Source: CAZIOH01 sp964540815 (lineage in GTDB: Bacteria; Myxococcota_A; Polyangia; Fen-1088). From it: a stretch of 64,000 nt of DNA. Position numbers and translations under genes: made by a program. The stretch lies in the NCBI GenBank assembly GCA_964540815.1, contig CAZIOH010000022.1:1-64000 (forward strand), given 5' to 3'. The notes beneath the pieces are model-generated. The model had not been told where the DNA came from, did not search any database, and saw nothing but the letters and a program-made list of their open reading frames with translations. Positions 25,626 through 33,558 of this stretch are shown here, in pieces; positions within the stretch are counted from its first letter, which is position 1, and every line of letters starts with the position of its first letter.

Positions 25626-26692
25626 GGTGCTGGACACGGCCACCACGAGGGAGGTGGCTCGACGAAGTCCGAGCCAGGGGTGGCGCAGCCGGGATCGAGG
25701 GCGCAATGCAGGGTGTAGCTGCGCAGCGAACTGCAGATGCGGCCATCGCCGGTGAACAGCCGGGCCATCACGGTGTTGTCGCTCGAGCACCAGATCCCAT
25801 CACCCTGGTGGATCGGTGAGTCGAAGGGCAACCGGCGAAAGGAAGCATCGGCGAGCTGCACCGGACGGCAGATCATCCCGAGCCCCTCCGCGGCGGAGAT
25901 CGGCGCCACGGTCAGGCGGAGGTCGGGGCTGGCGACGGTGCACGCCTCGGGTGGCGGCAAAGGGTCCGAGCGGGAGGGCACGCCGAGGATCGAGAACCCA
26001 GGCGGCGGCACGTCGACGTTGGGGGGATCGGGCCCGGTCCAGGCGCAGGCCGGGTAGAAATTGGATGGGCTCACGAAGCCACCCTCGCGAAACACGATTC
26101 GCTGTTGTGGAGCGTTCAAGGACCAGAAGGTCGCGCCCACGATGCGGTCCGAGGAGGTGGCGGCCGTCGGTGCCCCGAGATCGGGGCCCTGGCCACCGAC
26201 GACGGGGGTCGGAAAGGACGGCTGCCCGTCTCCGTCGAGATCTTCCACCACGATGAGGGAGCCGTAGGAGATGCGCGTGACCGCGTCCCCCACCGAGAGA
26301 CTGGCCTTGGGCAACGACAGCAGGGTCACGTCGAAGTCGCCGCTCGCGTCGATGGGCACCCCGGAGCCCACCTCTCCATCGAACACCCCGTAGGGATCGG
26401 CGCACTCGGATTCGAGCCCGGTCGGAGGCGTCGGCAGACACACCGGGTTCACCGCGGCCACCGCGGCCCAGACGAGCGCGCCGATCAGCGGCGCCTCGGG
26501 CGGCGGATCGAGGCTGGCGAGGTCGACGTGACCGTGAAAGGTCACGATGGGGACGCTGGCCACGCCGAGGTCGTGAACCCGACCACACCCCCCGCCGCCG
26601 AGCGCAAGCGCGCATCCCAGCACCTGCGCCAGCGTCGGCGCCGGCGTCGATCTTCGGGCCGAGGGTGCGCGGCCCCGGCCCTCAGAACTCAT
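25622..26692 (-). CDS. Lipoprotein of the TonB-receptor operon
   Basis: 356 residues from ATG 26692, overlapping the upstream gene by 11 bases. The N-terminus (MSSEGRGRAPSARRSTPAPT then LAQVLGCALALGGGGC) is a lipoprotein signal with Cys after GGG. The body has a carboxypeptidase-regulatory-like or transthyretin-like feel (IVTFHGHVDLASLD...VFDGEVGSGVPIDASGDFDV) and a calcium-like DLDGDGQPSF loop. Several Cys pairs occur in the C-terminal half, ending HCALDPGCATPGSDFVEPPP. The start at 26947 would lie wholly inside the upstream gene and is rejected. Probably periplasmic or surface and a partner of the receptor; specific function unknown. Confidence 0.75.
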   Translation of the reverse strand: MSSEGRGRAPSARRSTPAPTLAQVLGCALALGGGGCGRVHDLGVASVPIVTFHGHVDLASLDPPPEAPLIGALVWAAVAAVNPVCLPTPPTGLESECADPYGVFDGEVGSGVPIDASGDFDVTLLSLPKASLSVGDAVTRISYGSLIVVEDLDGDGQPSFPTPVVGGQGPDLGAPTAATSSDRIVGATFWSLNAPQQRIVFREGGFVSPSNFYPACAWTGPDPPNVDVPPPGFSILGVPSRSDPLPPPEACTVASPDLRLTVAPISAAEGLGMICRPVQLADASFRRLPFDSPIHQGDGIWCSSDNTVMARLFTGDGRICSSLRSYTLHCALDPGCATPGSDFVEPPPSWWPCPAP

Positions 26693-27302
26693 AGGAGATG
26701 CCCAGCTTGCTCGCGGCGCCGAGCCGCCAGGAGGCGCCGGCGGCCGCGAGACCGATCCTCGAGACGACGGGCCCTCCCGAGATCCTGGCGCGGAGCGCCC
26801 CGCGAAGGCGCAGGGCCACCCCCACCTCGGCGAACCCGAGCGGCCCGAGCCCGAAGGAGGTCTCGGTCCCACCGCCGAGCTCGGCCATCTGGATGCGCTC
26901 GAGCTGGTGGCGACCAAGGACCTCCTCGAGGCCGAGCAAGCCGCCACCGGCCTCGGCCCACAGCTTTCCCACCCCGAGCTCGGTCTCGATCCCGAGGCCG
27001 AGCGCGAGCGCCATCTGCCGGTGATCGATGGTCCAGGACGGGTTGGCGCCCGAGGCGGATGCCACCGCGAGCTGTCCCGCGACGAACCAAGGGCCCTGCC
27101 AGAGCCGCCGCGTCACCTCGCCCGCCGCGCCGATCGCCAGGCCCGGCAACACCGCGGGCGTCCCCGAGACCACGGCCACTCCCACCTCCCAGCGCGGCGG
27201 ACCAGGGTCGGTCGCCGCAACGCTGGCGACGTTCGCGTCGGCGTTGGCCACGGGAGCCGCCGGCGCGGAGACTGCGACGAGCAGCATGGGCAGGAGCAAC
27301 AT
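26682..27302 (-). CDS. Small outer-membrane beta-barrel-like protein, first gene of the leftward operon
   Basis: 206 residues from ATG 27302 (MLLLPMLLVAVSAPAAP), a short signal peptide. The mature part reads as eight or so amphipathic strands (WEVGVAVVSGTP, LAIGAAGEVTRRL, PWFVAGQLAVASAS, MALALGLGIETELGVG, FGLGPLGFAEVGVALRLRGA) and ends SKLGISYEF with a terminal Phe, the classic barrel-assembly signal. Upstream is the 183-bp divergent region shared with exbB. Its stop overlaps the lipoprotein start by 11 bases. Family not recognised. Confidence 0.75.
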   Translation of the reverse strand: MLLLPMLLVAVSAPAAPVANADANVASVAATDPGPPRWEVGVAVVSGTPAVLPGLAIGAAGEVTRRLWQGPWFVAGQLAVASASGANPSWTIDHRQMALALGLGIETELGVGKLWAEAGGGLLGLEEVLGRHQLERIQMAELGGGTETSFGLGPLGFAEVGVALRLRGALRARISGGPVVSRIGLAAAGASWRLGAASKLGISYEF

Positions 27303-27485
27303 GATTTCCGCGCCTGCGCCAGTATAAGCATGCGATCGACGTTGTTGCACCACCTGGTCATGACCTATAACGAAAGCTCTCCGTCGGAGAGCACCGAGCA
27401 CCAGCAGGGACTCGCGTGGAACACGTGACGGTCGCCACCAATCGCACGTCGCGCGCACGTCGCGATGGACACTCGAAGGGAAAGC
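27303..27485. promoter_or_regulatory. Divergent promoter region of the TonB module with a 17-bp palindrome
   Basis: Rightward, TTGTTG (27342-27347) and TATAAC (27366-27371) are 18 bases apart, a plausible sigma70-type promoter for exbB. Five bases downstream, GCTCTCC-GTC-GGAGAGC (27376-27392) is a perfect 7-bp inverted repeat, well placed to be an operator or start-site hairpin. Leftward, TATACT on the minus strand around 27322 could be a -10 for the 27302 gene. The region is AT-richer than its surroundings. No consensus Fur box is recognisable. Confidence 0.55.
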
Positions 27486-28178
27486 ATGATGATCCAGCAC
27501 AGCGCCACCATCGTCGATCGGCTGGGCGAAGCGTTTCGCGGCATGGGGGCCGGCTGGGTGATGTGGCTGCTGCTCTCGCTCTCGGTGGTGTCGATCGCGG
27601 TGATGATCGAGCGCACGATCTTCTTTTCGCGCCACTCCTTCGGGAACATCGACGGCCTCATGCGGGCGCTCGCCGACGGCGATCTCGAGGGAGCCGTCAA
27701 GATGGTGGGAGAGCGCCGCGGGCTCGAGGCCGAGGTCCTGCGCCAGGCGGTGCGCACGGCCCCCCGGGGCGCCGATGCGGTGGGGGAGATGGTCGAGGCC
27801 ACCATCGGGCGCGAGCGGCTGCACTACGAGCGATTCCTGTCGTACCTGGGGACCCTCGGGAACAACGCCCCCTTCATCGGGCTCTTCGGCACCGTCCTCG
27901 GCATCGTGGAGGCCTTCGCGGCCCTGGCGACCGACGCCAAGGCCGGGGCGGTGTCCCAGGGCGCCGCCAACATCATGTCGGGCGTGTCCGAGGCGCTGGT
28001 CGCGACCGCGGTGGGCCTGCTGGTCGCGCTGCCGGCGGTGGCGGTCTACAACATCTTCGGCCGCTGGCTGCGGACCATCGTGGCCCGCAGCGAGTGCATC
28101 GGGCACGCCCTCGCCAGCCACCTCAAGTCGGTCTTTCCGGAATCGGGCGCCGCGCGCTCGTCCACCGGCCCGGTCTGA
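27486..28178 (+). CDS. exbB: ExbB/TolQ/MotA-family proton channel
   Basis: About 230 residues from ATG 27486, which follows AAGGGAAAGC; ATG 27465 is a possible earlier start. Three membrane helices: VMWLLLSLSVVSIAVMIERT, then the pair around YLGTLGNNAPFIGLFGTVLG and ALVATAVGLLVALPAVAVYN. The GNNAPFIGLFGTVLGI and SGVSEALVATAVGL segments are the ExbB/TolQ signature. With ExbD it converts proton motive force into movement of TonB. It is followed by exbD after 13 bases and tonB, the canonical order. Confidence 0.95.
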   Translation: MMIQHSATIVDRLGEAFRGMGAGWVMWLLLSLSVVSIAVMIERTIFFSRHSFGNIDGLMRALADGDLEGAVKMVGERRGLEAEVLRQAVRTAPRGADAVGEMVEATIGRERLHYERFLSYLGTLGNNAPFIGLFGTVLGIVEAFAALATDAKAGAVSQGAANIMSGVSEALVATAVGLLVALPAVAVYNIFGRWLRTIVARSECIGHALASHLKSVFPESGAARSSTGPV

Positions 28179-28191
28179 AGGGAGCGACATC

Positions 28192-28623
28192 TTGGCCTCG
28201 AGCTCGAGCAACGACGAATTCCAGATCACCAACATCAATGTCACGCCGCTCGTCGACATCATGCTGGTCCTGCTCATCATCTTCCTCGTCACCGCCACGT
28301 ACATCGTGAAGGAGGCCGTCCCCATCGATCTACCCAAGGCCGCCTCGGTCGGCGAGAGCACCCCGCACACCCTGCAGCTCGTGATCACCAAGGCCGGGAT
28401 CACCTACGTCGATGGGAAGCCGCTGGGCGACGCCGAGGTCGCGCAAAGACTGCGCGTGACCGCGGCAGGCAAGCCGGGCGATCTGCAGGTGGTCATCAGC
28501 GCCGACCGCGACACCCGCCACGGGGCGGTCGTCCACGCGCTCGATCTCCTGCGCGCCGAGGGCGTCACCAAGTTCGCCATCCAGGTCGAGAGAAGCAGCG
28601 ACCCGGCCGCAGCCGCGCCGTGA
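28192..28623 (+). CDS. exbD: ExbD/TolR-family biopolymer transport protein
   Basis: 143 residues from TTG 28192, preceded by GAAGGGAGC; no ATG is available before the conserved region. The N-terminus INVTPLVDIMLVLLIIFLVT holds the single membrane helix with the proton-accepting Asp (PLVDIMLV). The periplasmic domain includes LPKAASVGE, ISADRDTRHGAVVHALDLLR and GVTKFAIQVE, a normal ExbD. It overlaps tonB by four bases (GTGA). Confidence 0.93.
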   Translation: MASSSSNDEFQITNINVTPLVDIMLVLLIIFLVTATYIVKEAVPIDLPKAASVGESTPHTLQLVITKAGITYVDGKPLGDAEVAQRLRVTAAGKPGDLQVVISADRDTRHGAVVHALDLLRAEGVTKFAIQVERSSDPAAAAP

Positions 28624-29510
28624 CCGCCCGGAGCGCGCGCCGCGCGGCCTGGACCTCGCCGCGCCCCGTCCGGATCGTGCGCGAGCCGAGCCTGACGTTC
28701 CTCGACCGCCGCTCTCCCCTGGTGGTGCTGGCGGCGTTCGCGCTGGCGAGCGCGCTCGCGCACGGGCTCGTCCTCGGGTGGCTCGGTCGCCACCCGTCAC
28801 ACGCCGCGCCGGCCGCCCAGCCCGAGCGTTATCAGGTGACCTTGGTCGACCCGAAACCGGCCGCGCCGCCCAGGCCCGAGCTCCCGGTCCCGCCCCCCCC
28901 ACCGCCGCCGCCCGTGGTCCCGCATCGCCGGATCGCCTCGGCCGCGCCCCGTCCCGCCCGGGCAGCCGAGGCCCCGACCCCACCCTCGCCTCCTTCCCCG
29001 GTTCCACCCGTGCCGACCCCCTCCGCACCCACGCCCACCGAGGACATCCCGGATCTCGCCCCCGCGCTCGTCCCCGGTCTCGCGCTCTCGGCCACCTCGG
29101 TCGCTGGCGGGATGAGCGTTGCGCGCGGTGGCAATCCGGGCGGCCGGCACGGCGGCAGCTCGGGGAGCGGCGGTCCGGGGAACGGCAAGCCCTACAAGGC
29201 CGGCGAGTTCGTGGACCTGTCGGGGCTGACCGAGGAGCCGATCTTCCTCGACAACGTCTCGGCCGCCGAGGTGGAGCGCTTCTACCCGCCGGTCGCCCGC
29301 GCCGAGCACTTCGAGGGCGCCGTGGCCGTCAAGCTCATCGTCGACGACGACGGCTCGGTGGCCCGGGTGACCGTCGTCAGCGACCCTGGGCACGGCCTCG
29401 GCGCCGCGGCCGCCAAGGTGGCGCGGCTGTACCGATTCAAGCCCGCCAAGGTCGATGGCCGCCCGGTAGCGACCGAGATCCTGTTCAGGGTCCACTTCGA
29501 GCTGAACTGA
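28620..29510 (+). CDS. tonB: TonB-family energy transducer
   Basis: 296 residues from GTG 28620, overlapping the exbD stop (GTGA). One N-terminal membrane helix (PLVVLAAFALASALAHGLVL with His) is followed by a Pro-rich periplasm-spanning region (PELPVPPPPPPPPVV and later Pro/Ser/Thr runs) and a Gly-rich patch. The C-terminal TonB domain has YPPVARAEHFEGAVAVKLIV, DDDGSVARVTVVSDPG and LYRFKPAKVDGRPV. It spans the periplasm to pull on the receptor plug. Here the expected client is the divergently encoded receptor at 22036-24795. Confidence 0.93.
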   Translation: MTARSARRAAWTSPRPVRIVREPSLTFLDRRSPLVVLAAFALASALAHGLVLGWLGRHPSHAAPAAQPERYQVTLVDPKPAAPPRPELPVPPPPPPPPVVPHRRIASAAPRPARAAEAPTPPSPPSPVPPVPTPSAPTPTEDIPDLAPALVPGLALSATSVAGGMSVARGGNPGGRHGGSSGSGGPGNGKPYKAGEFVDLSGLTEEPIFLDNVSAAEVERFYPPVARAEHFEGAVAVKLIVDDDGSVARVTVVSDPGHGLGAAAAKVARLYRFKPAKVDGRPVATEILFRVHFELN

Positions 29511-29675
29511 TCGCCCGCCCCGCTCCCCATCGCCTCGCCCCGAGGGGGCCGAACGGAACGATGCGCGGATGGCACCTGGATGCACAAAAACGTGCCTTTA
29601 CGGATGAATACGTCAACACTATTGTCCAGCCGGGTAAACTGTGGTTCCTCCCGCTGACAAAGGTGCGACGTCGGA

Positions 29676-31370
29676 ATGAACTTGGCGCAGGTGGCATGGG
29701 GCCCAGGCACCCAATTCAGTCGATATGAAATCGTGAGTCGTCTCGCGCGGGGCGGGATGGCGGAGGTGTGGCGGGCGGTCGTCACCGGCATGGCGGGGTT
29801 CCACCGCGAGGTGGTGATCAAGACCATGCGTCCCGAGCTGGCGGTGTCGGAGGATCTGGTGCGGATGTTCATCAACGAGGCCCGCATCGCGGCGCGCCTG
29901 AACCACCCGGGCATCATGCAGGTCTTCGATTTCGGACAGCTCGACTCTCGTTACTTCATCGCCATGGAGTTCGTGCCGGGGCGCACCCTGAGGCAGCTGG
30001 CGCGGGCCCTCCGGCAGTCGGGCCGCACCCTCCCGCGGCGCTTCGTGGTGCGGTTGTTGATGGAGACCGCGCGGGCGCTCGGCTACGGACACGCGCTGAC
30101 CGAGCGGGGGGTCTCGCTCGGGTTCGCACACCGCGACGTCAGCCCCGAGAACATCATGGTGTCCATCGAAGGCAGCGCCAAGCTCATCGACTTCGGGGCG
30201 GCGGTGACCCGCGACTGTCCGCCGCCCATGAACACCTTCGTGGGAAAGTACCGGTACCTGCCCCCCGAGCGCCTGGAAGGCGCGATCGGCGATGCCCGGG
30301 CGGACGTGTACTCGCTCGGCATCGTGGCGTACGAGTACCTGACCGGCCAGCGTCCCTACGATGGGCCGCAGGTCAAGAAGGCCATCCTGCGCGGGGACGC
30401 GGTGGATCCGTGCCGGGTGATGCCAAACCTGCCGCGCAGGCTCGGGGCGCTCATCGTCAAGGCCACGGCCCGCGACCCAGGTCAGCGCTACGCGGACGGC
30501 GCGGAGCTGGCCGCCGAGCTGGCGGTGCTGGTCGAGCGAGATCTCGGGGACGCCGAGAGCGCCGCGACCGAGGCCGAGGTCTTCGAGATCCTGCGCGCCG
30601 AGCCGGAGGCTCCCCGCACGGCCGCCCCCCCATCGCCGCGTGCCCGGGCAGGAGGCACGGGCGGGGACACCGACGTCCGGCTGCGGGCGGCGGTGCTGAG
30701 CCTGGCGGGGGTCGGCCCCGCGGAGGCTGGGAGCGGGGCCGTCGGGCCGGGCGGCTTGGTCGGCGCGATCGCCCCGGTGCCGGGCCGGTCCCCTGGGGTC
30801 GCGGTGGTGGTCAGCGACCCCATCGACGCGGACGGCGACGTGGTCGACGACAGCGCGGGCGCCGGCATCGACGGCGACGTCGAGGCGACGGTCGGCGAGG
30901 CTGTGCATCGCTCCATCCCTGAGCTCCTCCCGCCGCTGGCCAGCGGGGGGGGCGGAGCCTGGTTCGGTGGCCTCGCGGCCAGCGCGGCCGCGGGTGGGCG
31001 GGAGACGACCGACGGCACCGAGGAGACCGCGAAGGGACAGGCCGAGCGCCCAGGCGAGGAGCCTTCGCCCTCTCGCGGGAGTGGGAGCGGGGCCGGAGCG
31101 AGCGCGGCCGGGCCCCATCCCGCGGTCGACGACGATCCCACGGGCGCGGCGCCGTCCTCGGCCGCCGCGTGCTTCGAGCGCGGGCTCGAGCTCGTGGCTC
31201 ATCACCACTTCGACGAGGCCCGGGAGCTCTGGCAGCGCGCCATCGCGCTCGATCCCGAGCGGCGGTCCTATCGCATGAACCTCGAGCGGCTCGAACGTCG
31301 CATCGCGCTCGAGGAGAGCACCCTCGACACCCACTCGCACGCCCGCGCGTTCCCCAAGCCCCCGGGCTAG
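29676..31370 (+). CDS. Serine/threonine protein kinase with C-terminal TPR-like segment
   Basis: 564 residues. The N-terminal kinase domain (~17-290) is complete: Gly loop LARGGMAEVW, Lys K49 in VVIKTM, HRDVSPENIM with catalytic D154, and DFG at 172-174 (IDFGAA). YLPPERL and SLGIVAYEYLTGQRPYDG follow. A ~200-residue Ala/Gly/Pro-rich linker without a membrane helix leads to a C-terminal TPR-like pair (ACFERGLELVAHHHFDEARE, LWQRAIALDPERRSYRMNLE). Cytoplasmic signalling kinase of the type abundant in myxobacteria. The 165-bp upstream spacer is AT-richer (around 29584-29640) and probably holds its promoter. Target unknown. Confidence 0.95.
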   Translation: MNLAQVAWGPGTQFSRYEIVSRLARGGMAEVWRAVVTGMAGFHREVVIKTMRPELAVSEDLVRMFINEARIAARLNHPGIMQVFDFGQLDSRYFIAMEFVPGRTLRQLARALRQSGRTLPRRFVVRLLMETARALGYGHALTERGVSLGFAHRDVSPENIMVSIEGSAKLIDFGAAVTRDCPPPMNTFVGKYRYLPPERLEGAIGDARADVYSLGIVAYEYLTGQRPYDGPQVKKAILRGDAVDPCRVMPNLPRRLGALIVKATARDPGQRYADGAELAAELAVLVERDLGDAESAATEAEVFEILRAEPEAPRTAAPPSPRARAGGTGGDTDVRLRAAVLSLAGVGPAEAGSGAVGPGGLVGAIAPVPGRSPGVAVVVSDPIDADGDVVDDSAGAGIDGDVEATVGEAVHRSIPELLPPLASGGGGAWFGGLAASAAAGGRETTDGTEETAKGQAERPGEEPSPSRGSGSGAGASAAGPHPAVDDDPTGAAPSSAAACFERGLELVAHHHFDEARELWQRAIALDPERRSYRMNLERLERRIALEESTLDTHSHARAFPKPPG

Positions 31371-31372
31371 TG

Positions 31373-31444
31373 CCAATGCCGTTCTCCGATTGGAGGACGG
31401 CCGACAAGCCGGCCCGATGCCCGCTCTTGAGTGAACGGCATTGG
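31373..31444. terminator. Long-loop inverted repeat after the kinase gene
   Basis: CCAATGCCGTTC (31373-31384) and GAACGGCATTGG (31433-31444) are perfect 12-bp inverted repeats two bases after the kinase stop. The 48-base loop contains a smaller hairpin, GGCCG-ACAAG-CCGGCC. The position between a rightward gene and a leftward gene suggests a bidirectional terminator or a structured RNA end, though no U-tract follows. The nested design is more elaborate than a simple terminator. Confidence 0.55.
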
Positions 31445-31518
31445 GGATAGAGCTCCTCCCGCGAAATAGAGAGCGCTGCGCCGCCGGGGCTTCGCCCCCG
31501 CTGCGGTGCTCGCCTCGC

Positions 31519-32823
31519 TCACATCCTCAGTGTGCTCGTCGCCCGCGCTGCCAGCGCCTCCACCAGGCGAACCAGGGTCTCGAGTCGGCTGCCCGCACGT
31601 CCCAAGGTCGGTGCCGGGCCCGGTCCAGTCAGAGTGTCCCCGCCATCCGCCTCGGGGCTGGCGGCGAGCGCGTCCTCGACCGTCTCGAACCTCCGCCGGT
31701 GGAGCTGGGCCGTCGCGCCGCGAAGATCGAGCCAGGATTCGCCGAGCGCGATCCGGTCTTTGGTGGCGAGGGCCGCGTAGAACATCCCCCAGGTGACGCA
31801 GACGTCATCGGGCCGCAGGAACGCGCTCCAGCTCCCGCGCCATTCCTCGAGCGACACCCCGCCGAGGACGGCCGCCTCGCCGAGGCCCGCGTGCCGCAGC
31901 GTCGCGTCCGCCAGCGGGCCGCGCGGGGCGATCAGGGCCTCGTAGCGCGCGCCGGTCGCGACCCTGCGCGCCACCCAGTGAATGAGCTCCGGGGCCCTGC
32001 GCCGCGGATCCCGTCGCGGCCAGGCGTTGGCTTCGCCCTGCACGCACACGAGCCGCGACCAGTCGGCGCGCAACCGTTCGGGCAAGCTCGGACGCGGCGG
32101 CCCCTTCTGCTTTCGTCGCGTCCCGTGGTGCCGGCGCGCGTGGACGTCGTGGATGAAGCGCTCCTGCTGCGCCACCATGTACCGGAAAGGGGCCAGCAAG
32201 GCCTCGAAGGAGGCCCCGGATGGCTCGAGGATTTGCAACACCTCGGCCAGCGCCTCGATGGTCGACACGCAGAAGGGGGCGGGTTGCCGGCGGATCCGGT
32301 AGTCGCTCGGGTGGCTCGGGGTGAACGCCACGTGCGGCAACTCCCGCAAGAACGGATTCAAGGTGAGGAGCTTGCGCGCGAGGGTCCACGTCCCGTCGAG
32401 GACCACCAGCGTGACCGGTCGGTCGCGCGGCAGCCGCGCCACGTCCGTGGCCCCCGGCCCTGGAAACAGCACGCACACCGGGCCGGGCGCCTGCTCGACG
32501 TCGACCATCCGTCGCACCACCTCGTCCCGGGAGAAGTCCACGCCCATCCGCAGGGTCGAGCTCGGCAAGGCCAGATGGGCCATCCGAGCGGTCCCGATCG
32601 CCACGTGTCGCTCGCGCGGGTGCTGCAGCAGGAGCACCCGTGTGCGGGTGGGAAGGCTCGGCAGGACGGCGCAATAACACACCACGGGCGGGCGGCGGCA
32701 GCGGGCACAGACGCTCCGCCGCGGGCCCGGGCCGCCGTCGTCGGGCGGGCTCGACGCTCCGCCGAGGGTGGCAGTGGCAGGTTGTCCGGGACGCTCAGCC
32801 GCGTCCATGCTCATCTTCCTCAT
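31519..32823 (-). CDS. DTW-domain protein (tRNA aminocarboxypropyltransferase-like) with C-terminal extension
   Basis: 434 residues. The N-terminal half is a DTW domain: a zinc-type CxxC-x6-CxC (C39, C42, C49, C51 in SVCARCRRPPVVCYC), TRVLLLQHPRERHVAIGTAR, and D143-G-T-W146 in LVVLDGTWTLARKLL, then FRYMVAQQERFIHD. DTW enzymes (TapT/YfiP, DTWD1/2) put the acp3 group on uridine in tRNA using SAM. The usual length is ~200-250, so the last ~190 residues (from about VCVQGEANAWPRRDPR) form an extra domain I do not recognise. Its start overlaps the upstream methyltransferase by 29 bases, suggesting a joint RNA-modification role. ATGs at 32823, 32814 and 32808 are possible. Confidence 0.85.
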   Translation of the reverse strand: MRKMSMDAAERPGQPATATLGGASSPPDDGGPGPRRSVCARCRRPPVVCYCAVLPSLPTRTRVLLLQHPRERHVAIGTARMAHLALPSSTLRMGVDFSRDEVVRRMVDVEQAPGPVCVLFPGPGATDVARLPRDRPVTLVVLDGTWTLARKLLTLNPFLRELPHVAFTPSHPSDYRIRRQPAPFCVSTIEALAEVLQILEPSGASFEALLAPFRYMVAQQERFIHDVHARRHHGTRRKQKGPPRPSLPERLRADWSRLVCVQGEANAWPRRDPRRRAPELIHWVARRVATGARYEALIAPRGPLADATLRHAGLGEAAVLGGVSLEEWRGSWSAFLRPDDVCVTWGMFYAALATKDRIALGESWLDLRGATAQLHRRRFETVEDALAASPEADGGDTLTGPGPAPTLGRAGSRLETLVRLVEALAARATSTLRM

Positions 32824-33487
32824 CCTCCTCGTCGTCCCGCTCGCCTGGCTCGGCCATCTCGCCCACGGGATCCCGCTCGGCGACCGCGATCCGCAAGCCG
32901 CGCGCCCGTCGGCACATCCTGGCCGACAGATCCACGCCGACCGCGTCGAGACCGAGACCGTTGGCCACCGCCAGGACCGTCCCCCATCCGCAGAACGGAT
33001 CGACGATGGTCCGGGTCGCGGTCTCGCGCTCCACGAAGCGACAGGCGTCGAGGCAGGCCTTCACCCCCATCGACTTCGCGCCCGGCATGAACCCCGCATC
33101 CGGCAGCACGTCCGGCGTGGTCCTGGCCAGCGAGGGCCGCAGGCTGCGGGCGTACCCGAGCAGGTGCGCGTAGCTCGCGCGACCGAAGGTCACGGTCCCG
33201 GCGGGCCGGCGGCAGACGATCTTGTGGAACAAGAGCCCCATCCCGGTGCGGTCGGCAGCCCGCGCGACGAGGGCCCCCTTGTCGACCCACAGCCCTTCCC
33301 GGCGGATGTCGCTCTGAAAGAAGATCGCCACCCCTTCGTCCGACGAGGCGCTCATCACCCGCGCCGCGGCCTCGACGAACCAGGCGCTCCACTCCGCGAG
33401 GCCGAACCGCGGGAGCTCCGACAGATCCGGCAACGAGGTCACGAAGCTCTCGCCCGGCACGCGTCCCCGGGCCTCGAGCCAGCTCAT
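32795..33487 (-). CDS. Permuted SAM-dependent methyltransferase of unknown substrate
   Basis: 230 residues. The catalytic-type motif comes first (SFVTSLPDLSELPRFGLAEW) and the SAM-binding motif I last (TIVDPFCGWGTVLAVANGLG and AVGVDLSARM). This is the permuted order of beta-class N4/N6-adenine/cytosine methyltransferases, with TSLPD in place of the usual D/N-PP-Y/F. The middle (IFFQSDIRREGLWVDKGALV and FHKIVCRRPAGTVTFGRASY) is conserved in an unnamed bacterial family I recall. The end is acidic (EDEEDEHGRG). It overlaps the DTW gene by 29 bases, so RNA (tRNA) rather than DNA is a reasonable guess for the substrate. No restriction enzyme is nearby. Confidence 0.75.
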   Translation of the reverse strand: MSWLEARGRVPGESFVTSLPDLSELPRFGLAEWSAWFVEAAARVMSASSDEGVAIFFQSDIRREGLWVDKGALVARAADRTGMGLLFHKIVCRRPAGTVTFGRASYAHLLGYARSLRPSLARTTPDVLPDAGFMPGAKSMGVKACLDACRFVERETATRTIVDPFCGWGTVLAVANGLGLDAVGVDLSARMCRRARGLRIAVAERDPVGEMAEPGERDDEEDEEDEHGRG

Positions 33488-33558
33488 GGCCTCGGCGTGG
33501 TGGACAGTCCGGCTCGGTGGCCGCCGCGTCCCCCCCGCCCCCTCGGCCGACGCTTCGC

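Noticed and set aside
32795..33487. Restriction-modification methylase
   Set aside because: No nuclease, specificity subunit or NPPY/DPPY motif is present; the gene is coupled to a tRNA-modification-type enzyme instead.
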